64,000 nt of DNA from Vescimonas sanitatis (GCF_049060325.1 NZ_JBMGPW010000010.1:56445-120444), one strand, 5' to 3'; shown: positions 56,037-64,000, counted from the first letter of the stretch. Notes: generated by a model not told the origin, from the letters alone. Numbers and translations: made by a program.

Positions 56037-57423
56037 GGCTCATTCCTCCCATTCCTGGATCCTGGCCCTGTGCTCGTCCGAGATCCAGCTGCTCCCAGTG
56101 CTCAGACAACTCCGCCGCTGCTGCAGCGGGGAGGTCATACCCGATAGTCTTCGTCCAGGACAGGAACTTCTCATAATCAGTGCCTTTTTCCAGTAGGAGC
56201 TTGGCGGCTCCCAGCAGATCAGCCTGAATGCAGGCTTTGAGGGCAGACAGATTGGTGGGCTGAATTTTCATTCCATCTCTAATCAGCTGTTCCAATTCCC
56301 ATGTGTCACCTCGCTGGGCATATTGCCGGATGACCTCGCTGGCCCGGCCTGTGATGTCAATGCCCTTCCTGGCCAGAGTAAATGCGGCGCGGCTATCCCG
56401 ATTATAGACTGCGGCCAGCATCAGTTCCGCAGGTGCGGCGGCGATCTGCTCATTTGTGGCGTAATCCATCATTTCTCTGCCGATATAAGGATTCAGGGAA
56501 TATGCATCCCGGATCATCCTGCCCACAAAACCCGGCTCCATCTCCAGAATGTAGGTTTCTGCCTGATCCATCAGAAAACGCAGGCGCTCCACATCTCCGG
56601 TTTTCACTGCAAGCTTTGAAGCCAGTAGATAGGATTCGCTGCCGAAGTGGTCACAGGCAGCCATGAGGAGGATCATCATCTTGCTGCCAACCTCACCGGA
56701 CCGACCAGCAGTTTGGGTGAGAAGGTCGTCACTATACTCCAGCACTTGCGTAAGCAAGCTCTTGAAGGCATCGAGATTTCCGTCCCGCACTGTCAGCGTT
56801 ATCTGGTCATAGTCGTTGATCTGGAGGGGGAGGCGCCCCATCTGGTCAATGTACTGGGTGATGCCTCCGGTCATACGGCGCAGGAGACTTTCTGTGTTTG
56901 CAATCAGCCCCAGATACTTTTCATGTTGTGTGATGAGGGCGTCAATGATAGTTTTCTGCTCCTCTGAACTAAGGTGGAAGACCCCGCTGGTTGGGACCTG
57001 GCTTTCCCCAAGACGAATATATCTGGCATGGGTTGCCCCGTCTCCATGGAAAGCCTTTGTAATAGCGGAGGAGATAAGGAACATATTGTCCAGATCATCA
57101 CCACTCTCGCCTAAAGTCTTTCCGGTGATAAAGCCCTTGGTAACAGGATTCCCATCCTCATACCATTTCAGGTACACATCCAAATAAATACCCTCACTCG
57201 CACCATAATCGGTGGTGCAGAAGATATCTGCGCCCTTGGGAATCTCCCGTCCCTTCTCCCACTGTTGATCCAGCAGGAAATATTCGTCAGGTAGGCAACC
57301 CATGTTCTCGAGCTGTTGCCGCAGCTCCTCAAAGACCTCCTGGCCGGTGCGCTGACCAATGTATTCACTTCTGCTGGGGTCCTCTTTGCTGGGTACCCAG
57401 CGTTCTGTTTCAATGATTTTCAT
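56029..57423 (-). CDS. Helical-repeat protein of the transfer operon
   Basis: 464 aa from ATG 57423. The front (SRSEYIGQRTGQEVFEELRQ) leads to a strand set (FCTTDYGASEGIYLDVYLKW). The C-terminal 200 residues are ankyrin/HEAT-like (LMAACDHFGSESYLLASKLA, AAVYNRDSRAAFTLARKGID, LSALKACIQADLLGAAKLLL). No transmembrane part. Similar proteins are rare in ICE operons; it may serve as a cargo-type binding factor. It overlaps the M23 start. Confidence 0.72.
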   Translation of the reverse strand: MKIIETERWVPSKEDPSRSEYIGQRTGQEVFEELRQQLENMGCLPDEYFLLDQQWEKGREIPKGADIFCTTDYGASEGIYLDVYLKWYEDGNPVTKGFITGKTLGESGDDLDNMFLISSAITKAFHGDGATHARYIRLGESQVPTSGVFHLSSEEQKTIIDALITQHEKYLGLIANTESLLRRMTGGITQYIDQMGRLPLQINDYDQITLTVRDGNLDAFKSLLTQVLEYSDDLLTQTAGRSGEVGSKMMILLMAACDHFGSESYLLASKLAVKTGDVERLRFLMDQAETYILEMEPGFVGRMIRDAYSLNPYIGREMMDYATNEQIAAAPAELMLAAVYNRDSRAAFTLARKGIDITGRASEVIRQYAQRGDTWELEQLIRDGMKIQPTNLSALKACIQADLLGAAKLLLEKGTDYEKFLSWTKTIGYDLPAAAAAELSEHWEQLDLGRAQGQDPGMGGMSLG

Positions 57424-57436
57424 GGCATCCTCTTTT

Positions 57437-58243
57437 CTATGGCAGTTCAGGTTTCTCAGATTCAAGCCGGCAGGCACAGGGCAGGTCCTCATCGGAAAAC
57501 GCGCCGGGGATCACCATTTGGTTTTCGTCCGCAGTGATAAAATCCCGCCATGCCCAGTCTCGCCCCAATCCTTTTACAGAGATAAGATTCGGCATTGCCG
57601 TCTCCTCGATAGCCAAAGCTCTGGCCAGCAGATCCGGATATCTGTGATATAGCGTCCGGATCTCCCGCCGCTTCATGGAGGGGCAGAAAAAGCACGATGA
57701 TTTTCCGGGGAGAGGCAGCCCTGCGCTCTGAATTGCCTGAATACAGTCTGTGCGTCGCCAGCCCCAATCCATCAGGGGGTATTGCTTCTGATACTTTTTA
57801 TCCAGCAGATCATGGGCTACCGCCCCCTGTCTGCGGCGTTCCTCTCCGGCATCATACCCAATAAATTTGACCACCTTTTCTCCCTTTGCCCAGGTATCCA
57901 GGCAGGGCTGGTATTGGTTGCAAAACCGCTCCTGTGGGGCCACCTTGTGTTTGAGGGAGCAGCTTTTCCGGCCATAGGCGATGGAAGGAAGCGTCCCGGA
58001 GCGGAGGCACTCCTGTTCCAGAGTAAGCCTTTGCCCACTTTTCTCCTGATACCAAACGCGGGTAATGGGTGGCATATCATGGCTTTTCAGCCAGCGATCC
58101 ATGATTTCCAGATACACATAGGTGTGCGGCTGCTCGCCGCCGGGATCTGCAAATAAAATGAGGTCTACCGGGATATGGTGTTTCCACAGGCCAATCAACA
58201 TGGCAGTGCTGTCTGTCCCTCCGCCATATCCCACCACATTCAT
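57437..58243 (-). CDS. PP-loop ATPase, PAPS-reductase/DndC-like
   Basis: 268 aa. The N-terminal VVGYGGGTDSTAMLIGL is the PP-loop (SGGxDS type), which binds ATP and adenylates a substrate or sulfur donor. Pairs of cysteines occur in KSCSLKHK, SSCFFCPSMK and LPCACRLE, consistent with thiol or Fe-S chemistry of the DndC/queuosine/PAPS-reductase group. It overlaps the VirB4 stop (ATGA). An enzyme of this sort in the mating operon is unusual; it could modify DNA of the element against host restriction. Confidence 0.85.
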   Translation of the reverse strand: MNVVGYGGGTDSTAMLIGLWKHHIPVDLILFADPGGEQPHTYVYLEIMDRWLKSHDMPPITRVWYQEKSGQRLTLEQECLRSGTLPSIAYGRKSCSLKHKVAPQERFCNQYQPCLDTWAKGEKVVKFIGYDAGEERRRQGAVAHDLLDKKYQKQYPLMDWGWRRTDCIQAIQSAGLPLPGKSSCFFCPSMKRREIRTLYHRYPDLLARALAIEETAMPNLISVKGLGRDWAWRDFITADENQMVIPGAFSDEDLPCACRLESEKPELP

Positions 58244-60087
58244 CGTCCGCCTGCCTTCCCGAACAGCGCCTCCTTATATGCAGGGGCGTGGACCTCCAGC
58301 AGATACCGTTCATTTCCGCAGCGGTAGAGACAGACGCCCCGTTGGGGGAAACGGATGAGGTTGTACTCCGACTCCTCCAGCTGCAGGGCCTCCATGTAGA
58401 ACTTCTTGTCCACAGCGCCGGCATTGAACAGGAACTGATGGGGCGGGATCGCGAAGAGGGGTTTGGTCAGCTCCCGGATCCCTTCCTGGTTGAAGTCCTC
58501 CAGATTCTGCGAAGCCAGCAGCATGGCAGATTCCTTTTTGCGGACGCGCTTGAGGCAGTTGCGGATATACTCAATAATCGTGGTGCCTACAGCTACATTG
58601 TCCGACAGCCAGATATACAGCTCGTCCAGTGCCGCTACTGTATTGCCCTCAGTCAGCAGTTTGTCGCTGAGGTAGGACAGGACATTGAAGAGCATGGCGC
58701 TTCGAACATTCTTACTGGCCTGCAGGAGTCCTTTGACACCGAAGACCACAAAGCGGGAGGAGGTCACATTGGTGTGGCCGTTGAAAAACTTGCTCTCCGC
58801 CCCTTTGCACATGGAGTGGAGGCCCAACAAAATTTCCTGCAGAATGGCGGCGGTGTAGAGCTGATACTTCCCTTCATCAAAATTCCTGTACTCCTGCTCA
58901 ATGAGCGCGTACAGGTCAGATAGGATGGGATAATCCTCCGGGCTCAGGCGGCTGAAGTCGGTGCTGTCGCTGATGCCCCATCTTTCGTAAAGCCTGCCCA
59001 TCATGATTTCGATAACATCAATCTGGCGGTCGGTGAAGCTCTTGTAGGAGCGGAAAAAGTCCCGCAGAAAACTGATGTGCTGGGACAGCCGGGTGGACTG
59101 GCGGAATGCGGCGGGGGCGTCCAGATCCTCCGGGCTGCCGCCATCGTCCCAGCATTTGGGTTCCAGCGGGTTGATCCGGTACTGGCCGCTCATCAGATCC
59201 AGGAAACAGCCGCCCACCGCTTCGCACATATCCTTCTGCTCATGCTCTACATCCAGGCTGATGGCGGATTTCCCGGCCTCCAGCAGATTGAGGAGCAGGA
59301 GCTTCATCAGGTAGCTTTTTCCCTGGCCGGAGTTGCCCAGAATGAGGATGTTGGCTGAGGTCTTATCATCATCCCGCTTATCAAAATCCACGATGACATT
59401 GGCGCCGTATTTATCCTTGCCGATGTAAAAGCCCTGGGGGTCGGTCTTGCCGCTGTAGTTGAATGGATAGAGGTTGGCCACTGAGGAGGCCGGAAGCACT
59501 CGCTCAAACTGAGAGCCGAAGGCATTGTGGCCGCTGGGCATGACTGATACAAAGCCCTGCTGCTGGCGGAGCATGAGCCGGTCCACATTCAGCTTAGAGC
59601 GCACCAGTTCAGTGAGTACCTCCGTTTGCAGGAGCTTGAGCTGGTCATAGCTCTGGGCAGTCAGCTCCAGATATACGGCGCAGTGGAGGAGCGGCTCCCG
59701 GTTCCGGTGCATGGCGGAAACCAGAGTGACCACATCCTGCAGGTTGCTCTCTGCAGTTACCGTCTGCTGGAGATCATCGGTGGAGGAACGGCTCATCCGG
59801 TGCTTGTTGGCGGCGTTGTGGATGATGCGCTTCTCCTCGGCCGGGGTCACCTGGCGGGTGTAGATACGCAGGGTGATGCCATCCTTTTCTCCCAGATGCC
59901 GCAGAATGGCCTGCTCATCCGTGGCGGTAGGATATTCCCGCAGCGCCCAGACGCATCGGTAAGTGTTCCCGCACAGGTAATGGTCCACATTGAACTGAAT
60001 GACCGAGGGGGACACCATATCAAGAAAATCCTTGATCTTCGCATCCGCAGGCATCTGCGCGAGATAATTCTTTCTGCTCTTTGCCAA
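58240..60087 (-). CDS. VirB4-type conjugation ATPase (CD1110-like)
   Basis: 615 aa. The start is taken as the TTG at 60087 because AGGAGG lies ten bases upstream; an ATG at 60132 has no such site. It has the Walker A GNSGQGKSYLMK (about 251-262), Walker B TVAALDELYIWLSD and a C-terminal LASQNLEDFNQEGIRELTKP motif. VirB4 is the energising ATPase of type IV secretion, in the cytoplasm at the membrane. It is the hub of the mating operon, with the VirB3-like protein two genes upstream. Confidence 0.93.
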   Translation of the reverse strand: MAKSRKNYLAQMPADAKIKDFLDMVSPSVIQFNVDHYLCGNTYRCVWALREYPTATDEQAILRHLGEKDGITLRIYTRQVTPAEEKRIIHNAANKHRMSRSSTDDLQQTVTAESNLQDVVTLVSAMHRNREPLLHCAVYLELTAQSYDQLKLLQTEVLTELVRSKLNVDRLMLRQQQGFVSVMPSGHNAFGSQFERVLPASSVANLYPFNYSGKTDPQGFYIGKDKYGANVIVDFDKRDDDKTSANILILGNSGQGKSYLMKLLLLNLLEAGKSAISLDVEHEQKDMCEAVGGCFLDLMSGQYRINPLEPKCWDDGGSPEDLDAPAAFRQSTRLSQHISFLRDFFRSYKSFTDRQIDVIEIMMGRLYERWGISDSTDFSRLSPEDYPILSDLYALIEQEYRNFDEGKYQLYTAAILQEILLGLHSMCKGAESKFFNGHTNVTSSRFVVFGVKGLLQASKNVRSAMLFNVLSYLSDKLLTEGNTVAALDELYIWLSDNVAVGTTIIEYIRNCLKRVRKKESAMLLASQNLEDFNQEGIRELTKPLFAIPPHQFLFNAGAVDKKFYMEALQLEESEYNLIRFPQRGVCLYRCGNERYLLEVHAPAYKEALFGKAGGR

Positions 60088-60188
60088 AATTGTGATACCT
60101 CCTGTCCGGCCGGCAAGAGGTATTCGTGGCATGAAAGATGGCCCGGAGATATCTCCTGACGGCCATTTTGTCTGGTTAACGGGGTGCT

Positions 60189-60776
60189 TTAGTCATCGAA
60201 GATGACCCAGCGCTCCCCGTCGTAATCCTCATATTTTTCGGTAGTCGCATTCTGCTCCAGATAGACCCCCAGCATCCTCTTACGCTCCTCTGCGCTGGAC
60301 AGCCGGGTCTTAAAGCCTTGGTCCTCCAGATTTTTCTGGATTCGAGAGAGGTAGGACTGGATGTCCGAATCCTTCTCGTTTTTAAGCCGGACGATGACAA
60401 AAAACTCTCTGGCAGTTGCCATTTGCACCTGCAGCCGGTCAAGCCCCATCATGTCTCTCTCCAGCAGTTTGCGGATGACCGGAAGCTGCTCCTGCTCCCG
60501 AAGCTGGCGGTAGTGTCGCTTATTATCCTCAAAACTCTCCTTGGAATTGAGGGCCAGCATTTCGATCTCCGCCATCCCTTTGAGGACAGTCATCAGGGCA
60601 TAGATCCGGCTGCCGATGGATTCCGGGGAGTGGACGGAGAGGTTGGTGGGTTCTATACTGAAAAACACCAGCTCTCCATGACTGGTGAGTAGTCCATACT
60701 CCGTGATCTTCTGGATGTCAATCAGCTCCCGGCTGGTCTGCCGCTGCTGTGCGGCATTCTTCTTTTTTCTGTTCAT
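60189..60776 (-). CDS. VirB4-associated protein (195 aa)
   Basis: ATG 60776 follows GAGGTG. The start DIQKITEYGLLTSHGELVFF, then SIEPTNLSVHSPESIGSRIY and MATAREFFVIVRLKNEKDSD, resembles the N-terminal cap of VirB4/TraE proteins, here as a separate gene; the main VirB4 also has its own front part. The family is known from Clostridia conjugative modules. It should help VirB4 dock at the membrane. It is 8 bases from the VirB3-like stop. Confidence 0.75.
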   Translation of the reverse strand: MNRKKKNAAQQRQTSRELIDIQKITEYGLLTSHGELVFFSIEPTNLSVHSPESIGSRIYALMTVLKGMAEIEMLALNSKESFEDNKRHYRQLREQEQLPVIRKLLERDMMGLDRLQVQMATAREFFVIVRLKNEKDSDIQSYLSRIQKNLEDQGFKTRLSSAEERKRMLGVYLEQNATTEKYEDYDGERWVIFDD

Positions 60777-60783
60777 TGTTCAT

Positions 60784-61056
60784 TCACCTCGCTTCGGTGT
60801 GTATTCCCCAGTCATAGGTCTGCTGCCGCAGGACGAAAAACTGGAGCGCATATCGGATAAAATCAAGGATGCTGGTATCCTCAATGCGGATAGAGAGAAA
60901 CGCATAAGCCGCCGTGAACACGATTGGCAGGATGAGGCCGAGTTGGGCAAGGGCGAACACAGAAATAAGGCACCCAATCCCCACAATGCCGATGTCCCGC
61001 AGCTCCCACAGCCACAGCATGGCCTTGGATTTCAGATTATCAGGGTAAATATACAA
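60784..61056 (-). CDS. VirB3/PrgI-like membrane protein
   Basis: 90 aa from a TTG at 61056 (GGTGGAGG upstream); a GTG at 61077 overlapping the previous gene is possible. MYIYPDNLKSKAMLWLWELR leads to a hydrophobic helix pair (GIVGIGCLISVFALAQLGLI, PIVFTAAYAFLSIRIED), and FIRYALQFFVLRQQTYDWGI ends it, the VirB3/PrgI arrangement. It would sit in the cytoplasmic membrane as part of the mating channel. Confidence 0.78.
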   Translation of the reverse strand: MYIYPDNLKSKAMLWLWELRDIGIVGIGCLISVFALAQLGLILPIVFTAAYAFLSIRIEDTSILDFIRYALQFFVLRQQTYDWGIHTEAR

Positions 61057-61073
61057 GCTCACACCTCCACCAA

Positions 61074-61700
61074 TCACATCATAACCATAGAGAAACCAGA
61101 GAACTCCTCCTCCAAATCTTCGGTCAATGGCTCATCCTCAGAGATCTGCTGGCCAGCGCCCACATCGGAAAGGGCTTCATCTGTTTCTTCCTGCGGGATT
61201 TCCGCTTCCTGCTCCGCAGCCTGTTGGCTTTCCCATCCACTCACTTCCTGCTCGATCAAGCCAAGGACAAAGTCCCTCTGAGACATAGAGTCGTGGGCTG
61301 CCAGACAGCCCTTCACTCGTTCAAAGAGCTCACCGGGAACCACAACAGCCAATGTGCGTTCCTTTTCACCCTTTCCAACGGTGTTCAGGCCGGAAGAGAT
61401 TCCCTCTCCTCGCTCCCATTTGGTCAGGGCATTTTCAAGCAGGCCCACTACAAATGCCTTTTGAGAGAGGGGCTTGTGGGCCTCCAGATACTGTTTGACC
61501 CGCTGGAAGAGGGCCTCCGGCACCTGGAAGGCCAGCGTCCTGTCGCCTCCGCGGACGGCAGGGGCAGGAGCGGCAAAGTGTGCGGTCAATACCTGCTCCA
61601 AATACTTGCCCAGAGTCAGTCCAAGGGACTCCTGCTCTGTCCGCACCTTGTTGTGCAGTTCCTCCGGGATCTGACCGCATAGGTTTTTGAATTTTTCCAT
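61074..61700 (-). CDS. Protein with three ribbon-helix-helix-like units
   Basis: 208 aa from ATG 61700. Three related segments, GQIPEELHNKVRTEQESLGL, FQVPEALFQRVKQYLEAHKP and VVVPGELFERVKGCLAAHDS, each follow the RHH form of a strand then two helices with LTLGKYLEQVL, LSQKAFVVGLLE or MSQRDFVLGLIE. The end is acidic. It is the first gene of the mating operon and may bind DNA as an autoregulator or help oriT. Triple RHH is uncommon. Confidence 0.72.
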   Translation of the reverse strand: MEKFKNLCGQIPEELHNKVRTEQESLGLTLGKYLEQVLTAHFAAPAPAVRGGDRTLAFQVPEALFQRVKQYLEAHKPLSQKAFVVGLLENALTKWERGEGISSGLNTVGKGEKERTLAVVVPGELFERVKGCLAAHDSMSQRDFVLGLIEQEVSGWESQQAAEQEAEIPQEETDEALSDVGAGQQISEDEPLTEDLEEEFSGFSMVMM

Positions 61701-62101
61701 GATCTCCGATCTCCTTTTTTGAATTTACAATGCGGGTGGATTGAAGCAGAGAGGGACTACGGCCTGGACCAGCGGAAAATATGGACAGTCCAGGCTTTCA
61801 TCCGTAAGCAATTACTTCTTCAAAAAATAGGCGATCCCCCGCAGGACAAAGTCTACACAAGGGATCGCAATGGCGTTATGTGAAGCTCAACATAACAGTG
61901 TTTATTAGGACAAAGCCATTATGTTAATGATGGGCACAAAAATGGCATGAATACAAGGCTTCTTGGGATTTTACTGCACATAATACTCCACATTTCAACC
62001 TTTAATCATAGCAGCTAAAACCTTTAAAGTAAGGGCTTACTTTTTCCGCTTGTTCAAGTAGAATTGTCATTGTAATAGGAGAAATTTCTACATGAAGGGC
62101 G
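61701..62101. other. 400-bp gene-less spacer rich in inverted repeats
   Basis: No gene is seen. Features are GCCTGGAC/GTCCAGGC (61762-61769 with 61788-61795), GCGATCCC/GGGATCGC (61831-61838 with 61861-61868), GTTATGT/ACATAAC (61875-61881 with 61890-61896), AACATAA/TTATGTT (61889-61895 with 61919-61925), AAAGTAAG-GG-CTTACTTT (62026-62043) and a 9-base direct repeat AGGACAAAG at 61843-61851 and 61907-61915. This is the boundary between the transfer module and the tyrosine recombinase genes, and probably an element end with recombinase-binding sites. Confidence 0.5.
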
Positions 62102-63319
62102 GTGGGTATATTGCCCAACAAGCTAATCAAAGACCTCATTGACAAAGGTGCAGTAACTCTAAAAGAACAGGGATATTCCATACGCAGTAGCGAATACACC
62201 CTATTGACATGGAAGCAATTTCAAGAGTTCTGCAATAAAAAGGGATATGAAACATATTTGCCCTCGCATAAAGATGAATTCATCACAGAACTCGGCAAGT
62301 GCACTCCACCTTTAAGGCAGTCCACAATTGACCGCAAAGCCGGAAGCATGAAAATGCTTGATCTGCTTGCCACCAAAGGTACCTGGGGAAAGGGGATGCT
62401 CAATCCTCTGCAAGAGTTGTTGCCGGAATTCAACTCCTTTCTTGATGCGCAGGAAGAATATCTCATCAAAACCGGTTATTCAGAATGCACCAGAGAAACG
62501 ATGCGAAATTATATCTCCGTAGTTATGCGGTACTTTCAGAATGCTGGTATAACAAAGCTGGAAGAGCTTAACAGCTCACATGTGTCGGCATATCTGCTGA
62601 CTCTGAGAGGCCATGCAAAAAGTACAGTGCGTTGTGAACTCAGCCGACTGCGGAAGTTCCTGTCGTATCTGTATCTGCTTGGATATACATCCGAAAATCT
62701 TGCACCTCATGTACCTGAATATCGTCTGGGACAAGCACAGAGCATAATTAAAATCTGGGAGTCAGAGGAAATCAATGCAGTATTGGAAACCGTGAACAGA
62801 GCCAGCCCAAAAGGAAAACGAGACTATGCTTTCATTACTATTGCCGCTGAACTTGGTGTGCGAAGCAAAGATATCTGCAATTTGAAGTTGTCCGATATTG
62901 ACTGGGAGCTTTGTTCAATCTCCTTTTTGCAAAGCAAGACGGGCAAGCCGAACACACTTCCTCTCAGCGAAAAAGTGGGATCTGCTATTATTGACTACCT
63001 GCATATTCGTCCGCAAACAAAATGCGAATACCTGTTTGTCAGTTTGAACCCTCCATATGGCAAGATGAAATCAATCCATTCAGCGTTCCATAGGTATGTC
63101 GCGCGTTCAGGGGTAAAAGTGCCAATTCATGCGCATCACGGCCTGCATTCTCTTCGGGCAACCGTTGCGACAAAACTGCTATCTGCCGATGTGTCTCCAG
63201 ATATCATTTTTTCATTTCTTGGCCATTCGGACCGAGAATCTCTGGGACATTACATCCGTCTGGATATTGAAAACCTGCGTGAATGCGCCCTGTCGTTTGA
63301 GGATGGTGATCTCTTATGA
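62102..63319 (+). CDS. Tyrosine recombinase (first of a recombinase set)
   Basis: 405 aa from GTG 62102; a TTG at 62111 with AAGGGCGG upstream is an alternative. The catalytic residues are present: Arg254 in ELGVRSKDICNL, Lys279 in QSKTGKPNTLPL, His349 and Arg352 in HGLHSLRATVATKL, His375 in FLGHSDRESLGH and Tyr384. The N-terminal 210 residues hold SAM-like arm- and core-binding parts. It overlaps the next recombinase gene by four bases. It resembles the first protein of recombinase-in-trio (RIT) elements. Plus strand, opposite to the ICE. Confidence 0.92.
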   Translation: MGILPNKLIKDLIDKGAVTLKEQGYSIRSSEYTLLTWKQFQEFCNKKGYETYLPSHKDEFITELGKCTPPLRQSTIDRKAGSMKMLDLLATKGTWGKGMLNPLQELLPEFNSFLDAQEEYLIKTGYSECTRETMRNYISVVMRYFQNAGITKLEELNSSHVSAYLLTLRGHAKSTVRCELSRLRKFLSYLYLLGYTSENLAPHVPEYRLGQAQSIIKIWESEEINAVLETVNRASPKGKRDYAFITIAAELGVRSKDICNLKLSDIDWELCSISFLQSKTGKPNTLPLSEKVGSAIIDYLHIRPQTKCEYLFVSLNPPYGKMKSIHSAFHRYVARSGVKVPIHAHHGLHSLRATVATKLLSADVSPDIIFSFLGHSDRESLGHYIRLDIENLRECALSFEDGDLL

Positions 63320-64000
63320 GCAGAACTTACGAGTACAGAAGCGGACTGGCAAGTCAAATAAGTGCTTTTATTGCAGAAAAGCGGGCCTGCGGATGTAAGT
63401 ATGAAAAAGAAGCCAAAACCTTTCAAACATTGGACCGGTTTCTCGTAGAACAAGGAATCAATACTCCAGTGTTGCCGGAATTGGTCGTTGAGAAATGGAT
63501 TGAAAAGCGGCCCAATGAAAAGCGTAAAAATCAAAAATGGCGGCTTAATTTCACAAAACGCTTTGCCAAATATCTTCAATTGAATGGCTATGCCGCGTAC
63601 TACCCCGAACTTACCATTTCATCTCGAGATGATGCTGACTTTTCCCCCTGCATTTTTACGAGCGATGAGTTGGCACGTATTATGAAATATTTTGAAACGA
63701 TGGTTCCAAGCAGGCAATGCCCTACTGCGCACCTTGTCTTTCCTTTGCTGTTTAAGACTCTGATCTGCTGTGGATTACGTGCCGGAGAGGCAACCCGGCT
63801 CCGTGTAAAAGATGTAGATCTTATAAACGGCGTTTTGCAGATTTGGAAAACAAAGCATGACAAACCAAGATATGTTCCTCTGTCTAAAAGTCTGTGGGCG
63901 GACTACGAACAATATTTTGAAGAAATCCATGCGGAAAGTTCTGGTAACAACTATTTCTTCCCCAATCCCCGAAAAAGCTGCTACCATACAACCACAGTCT
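63316..64000 (+). CDS. Second tyrosine recombinase, cut by the window end
   Basis: The ATG at 63316 overlaps the previous stop (ATGA). The 228 codons present start MSRTYEYRSGLASQISAFIA and have the Arg motif TLIC-CGLRAGEATRLRVKD and the Lys strand WKTKHDKPRYVPLSKSL; the HxxR and Tyr boxes lie beyond the window. The N-terminal region has a core-binding SAM-like part (KRAC, RFLVEQGINTPVLPELVV). Two overlapping recombinases of different size fit the order of RIT or Tn554-like sets. Confidence 0.92.
   Translation, partial: MSRTYEYRSGLASQISAFIAEKRACGCKYEKEAKTFQTLDRFLVEQGINTPVLPELVVEKWIEKRPNEKRKNQKWRLNFTKRFAKYLQLNGYAAYYPELTISSRDDADFSPCIFTSDELARIMKYFETMVPSRQCPTAHLVFPLLFKTLICCGLRAGEATRLRVKDVDLINGVLQIWKTKHDKPRYVPLSKSLWADYEQYFEEIHAESSGNNYFFPNPRKSCYHTTTV

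Noticed and set aside
61801..62101. tRNA gene at the integration border
   Set aside because: No cloverleaf with a GGTTCGA-type T-arm and acceptor stem could be formed.

Overview
The window looks like a large integrative and conjugative element (ICE) from a gut Clostridia species. Flavonifractor/Oscillibacter-type Oscillospiraceae would fit. The grounds are the moderate-to-high GC content, strong AGGAGG ribosome binding sites, frequent GTG/TTG starts, a VirB4/VirD4 pair of the Clostridioides conjugative transposon type, a large serine recombinase, and DUF4317 and DUF6103-like genes. No rRNA, tRNA, CRISPR array or housekeeping gene was found. Almost everything is coded on the minus strand, so the element reads from right to left.

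Layout. (1) 1-4.4 kb is the recombination and control end: a serine recombinase cut by the window edge, a 51-aa SHOCT-type protein, an orphan PemK/MazF toxin, a gene-poor 0.7-kb stretch, two sigma/ArpU-like regulators, and an ImmA-type metalloprotease paired with an XRE repressor. The XRE promoter carries a LexA-like box in its spacer. (2) 4.4-5.4 kb is a WYL regulator. (3) 5.4-41.3 kb is the cargo: about 45 tightly packed genes, all leftward. Many belong to families known as immunity proteins of polymorphic-toxin systems: SUKH, SUFU, barstar, DUF4253, DUF4261, DUF4241, DUF2262, DUF2185, DUF2004, DUF4259, DUF5713, Imm26/Imm32/Imm51/Imm17-like and SUKH-3. They are mixed with HEAT, ankyrin, TPR, LRR and beta-propeller proteins, an RtcB RNA ligase, and a 2065-aa protein that strings many immunity domains together. 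No toxin, secretion apparatus or Rhs/LXG gene accompanies them. (4) 41.5-44.0 kb holds a SLOG/YpsA-like protein with its own promoter, an XRE regulator and a DUF4317 gene. (5) 44.0-61.7 kb is the transfer module, in transcription order: a triple RHH-like protein, a VirB3/PrgI-like protein, a VirB4-associated protein, VirB4, a PP-loop sulfotransfer-type enzyme, a helical-repeat protein, an M23 peptidase, small accessory proteins, an oriT-like repeat region, a MobC-like protein, a Sel1-repeat relaxase, a DUF3991/Toprim protein, VirD4 and an HTH protein. (6) 61.7-62.1 kb is a spacer rich in inverted repeats. From 62.1 kb to the end, two overlapping tyrosine recombinase genes lie on the plus strand; they look like part of a recombinase trio and probably belong to a different element.

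How it fits together (inference). The transfer module spreads the island and the XRE/ImmA pair ties transfer to DNA damage. The cargo would protect the host from toxins delivered by neighbours, much like the acquired interbacterial defence gene arrays described in gut Bacteroidales. RtcB next to a barstar-family inhibitor suggests both blocking RNase toxins and repairing the RNA they cut. An extended -10 promoter at 41.5 kb, followed by a leader and an intrinsic terminator, is the best candidate for the start of cargo transcription.
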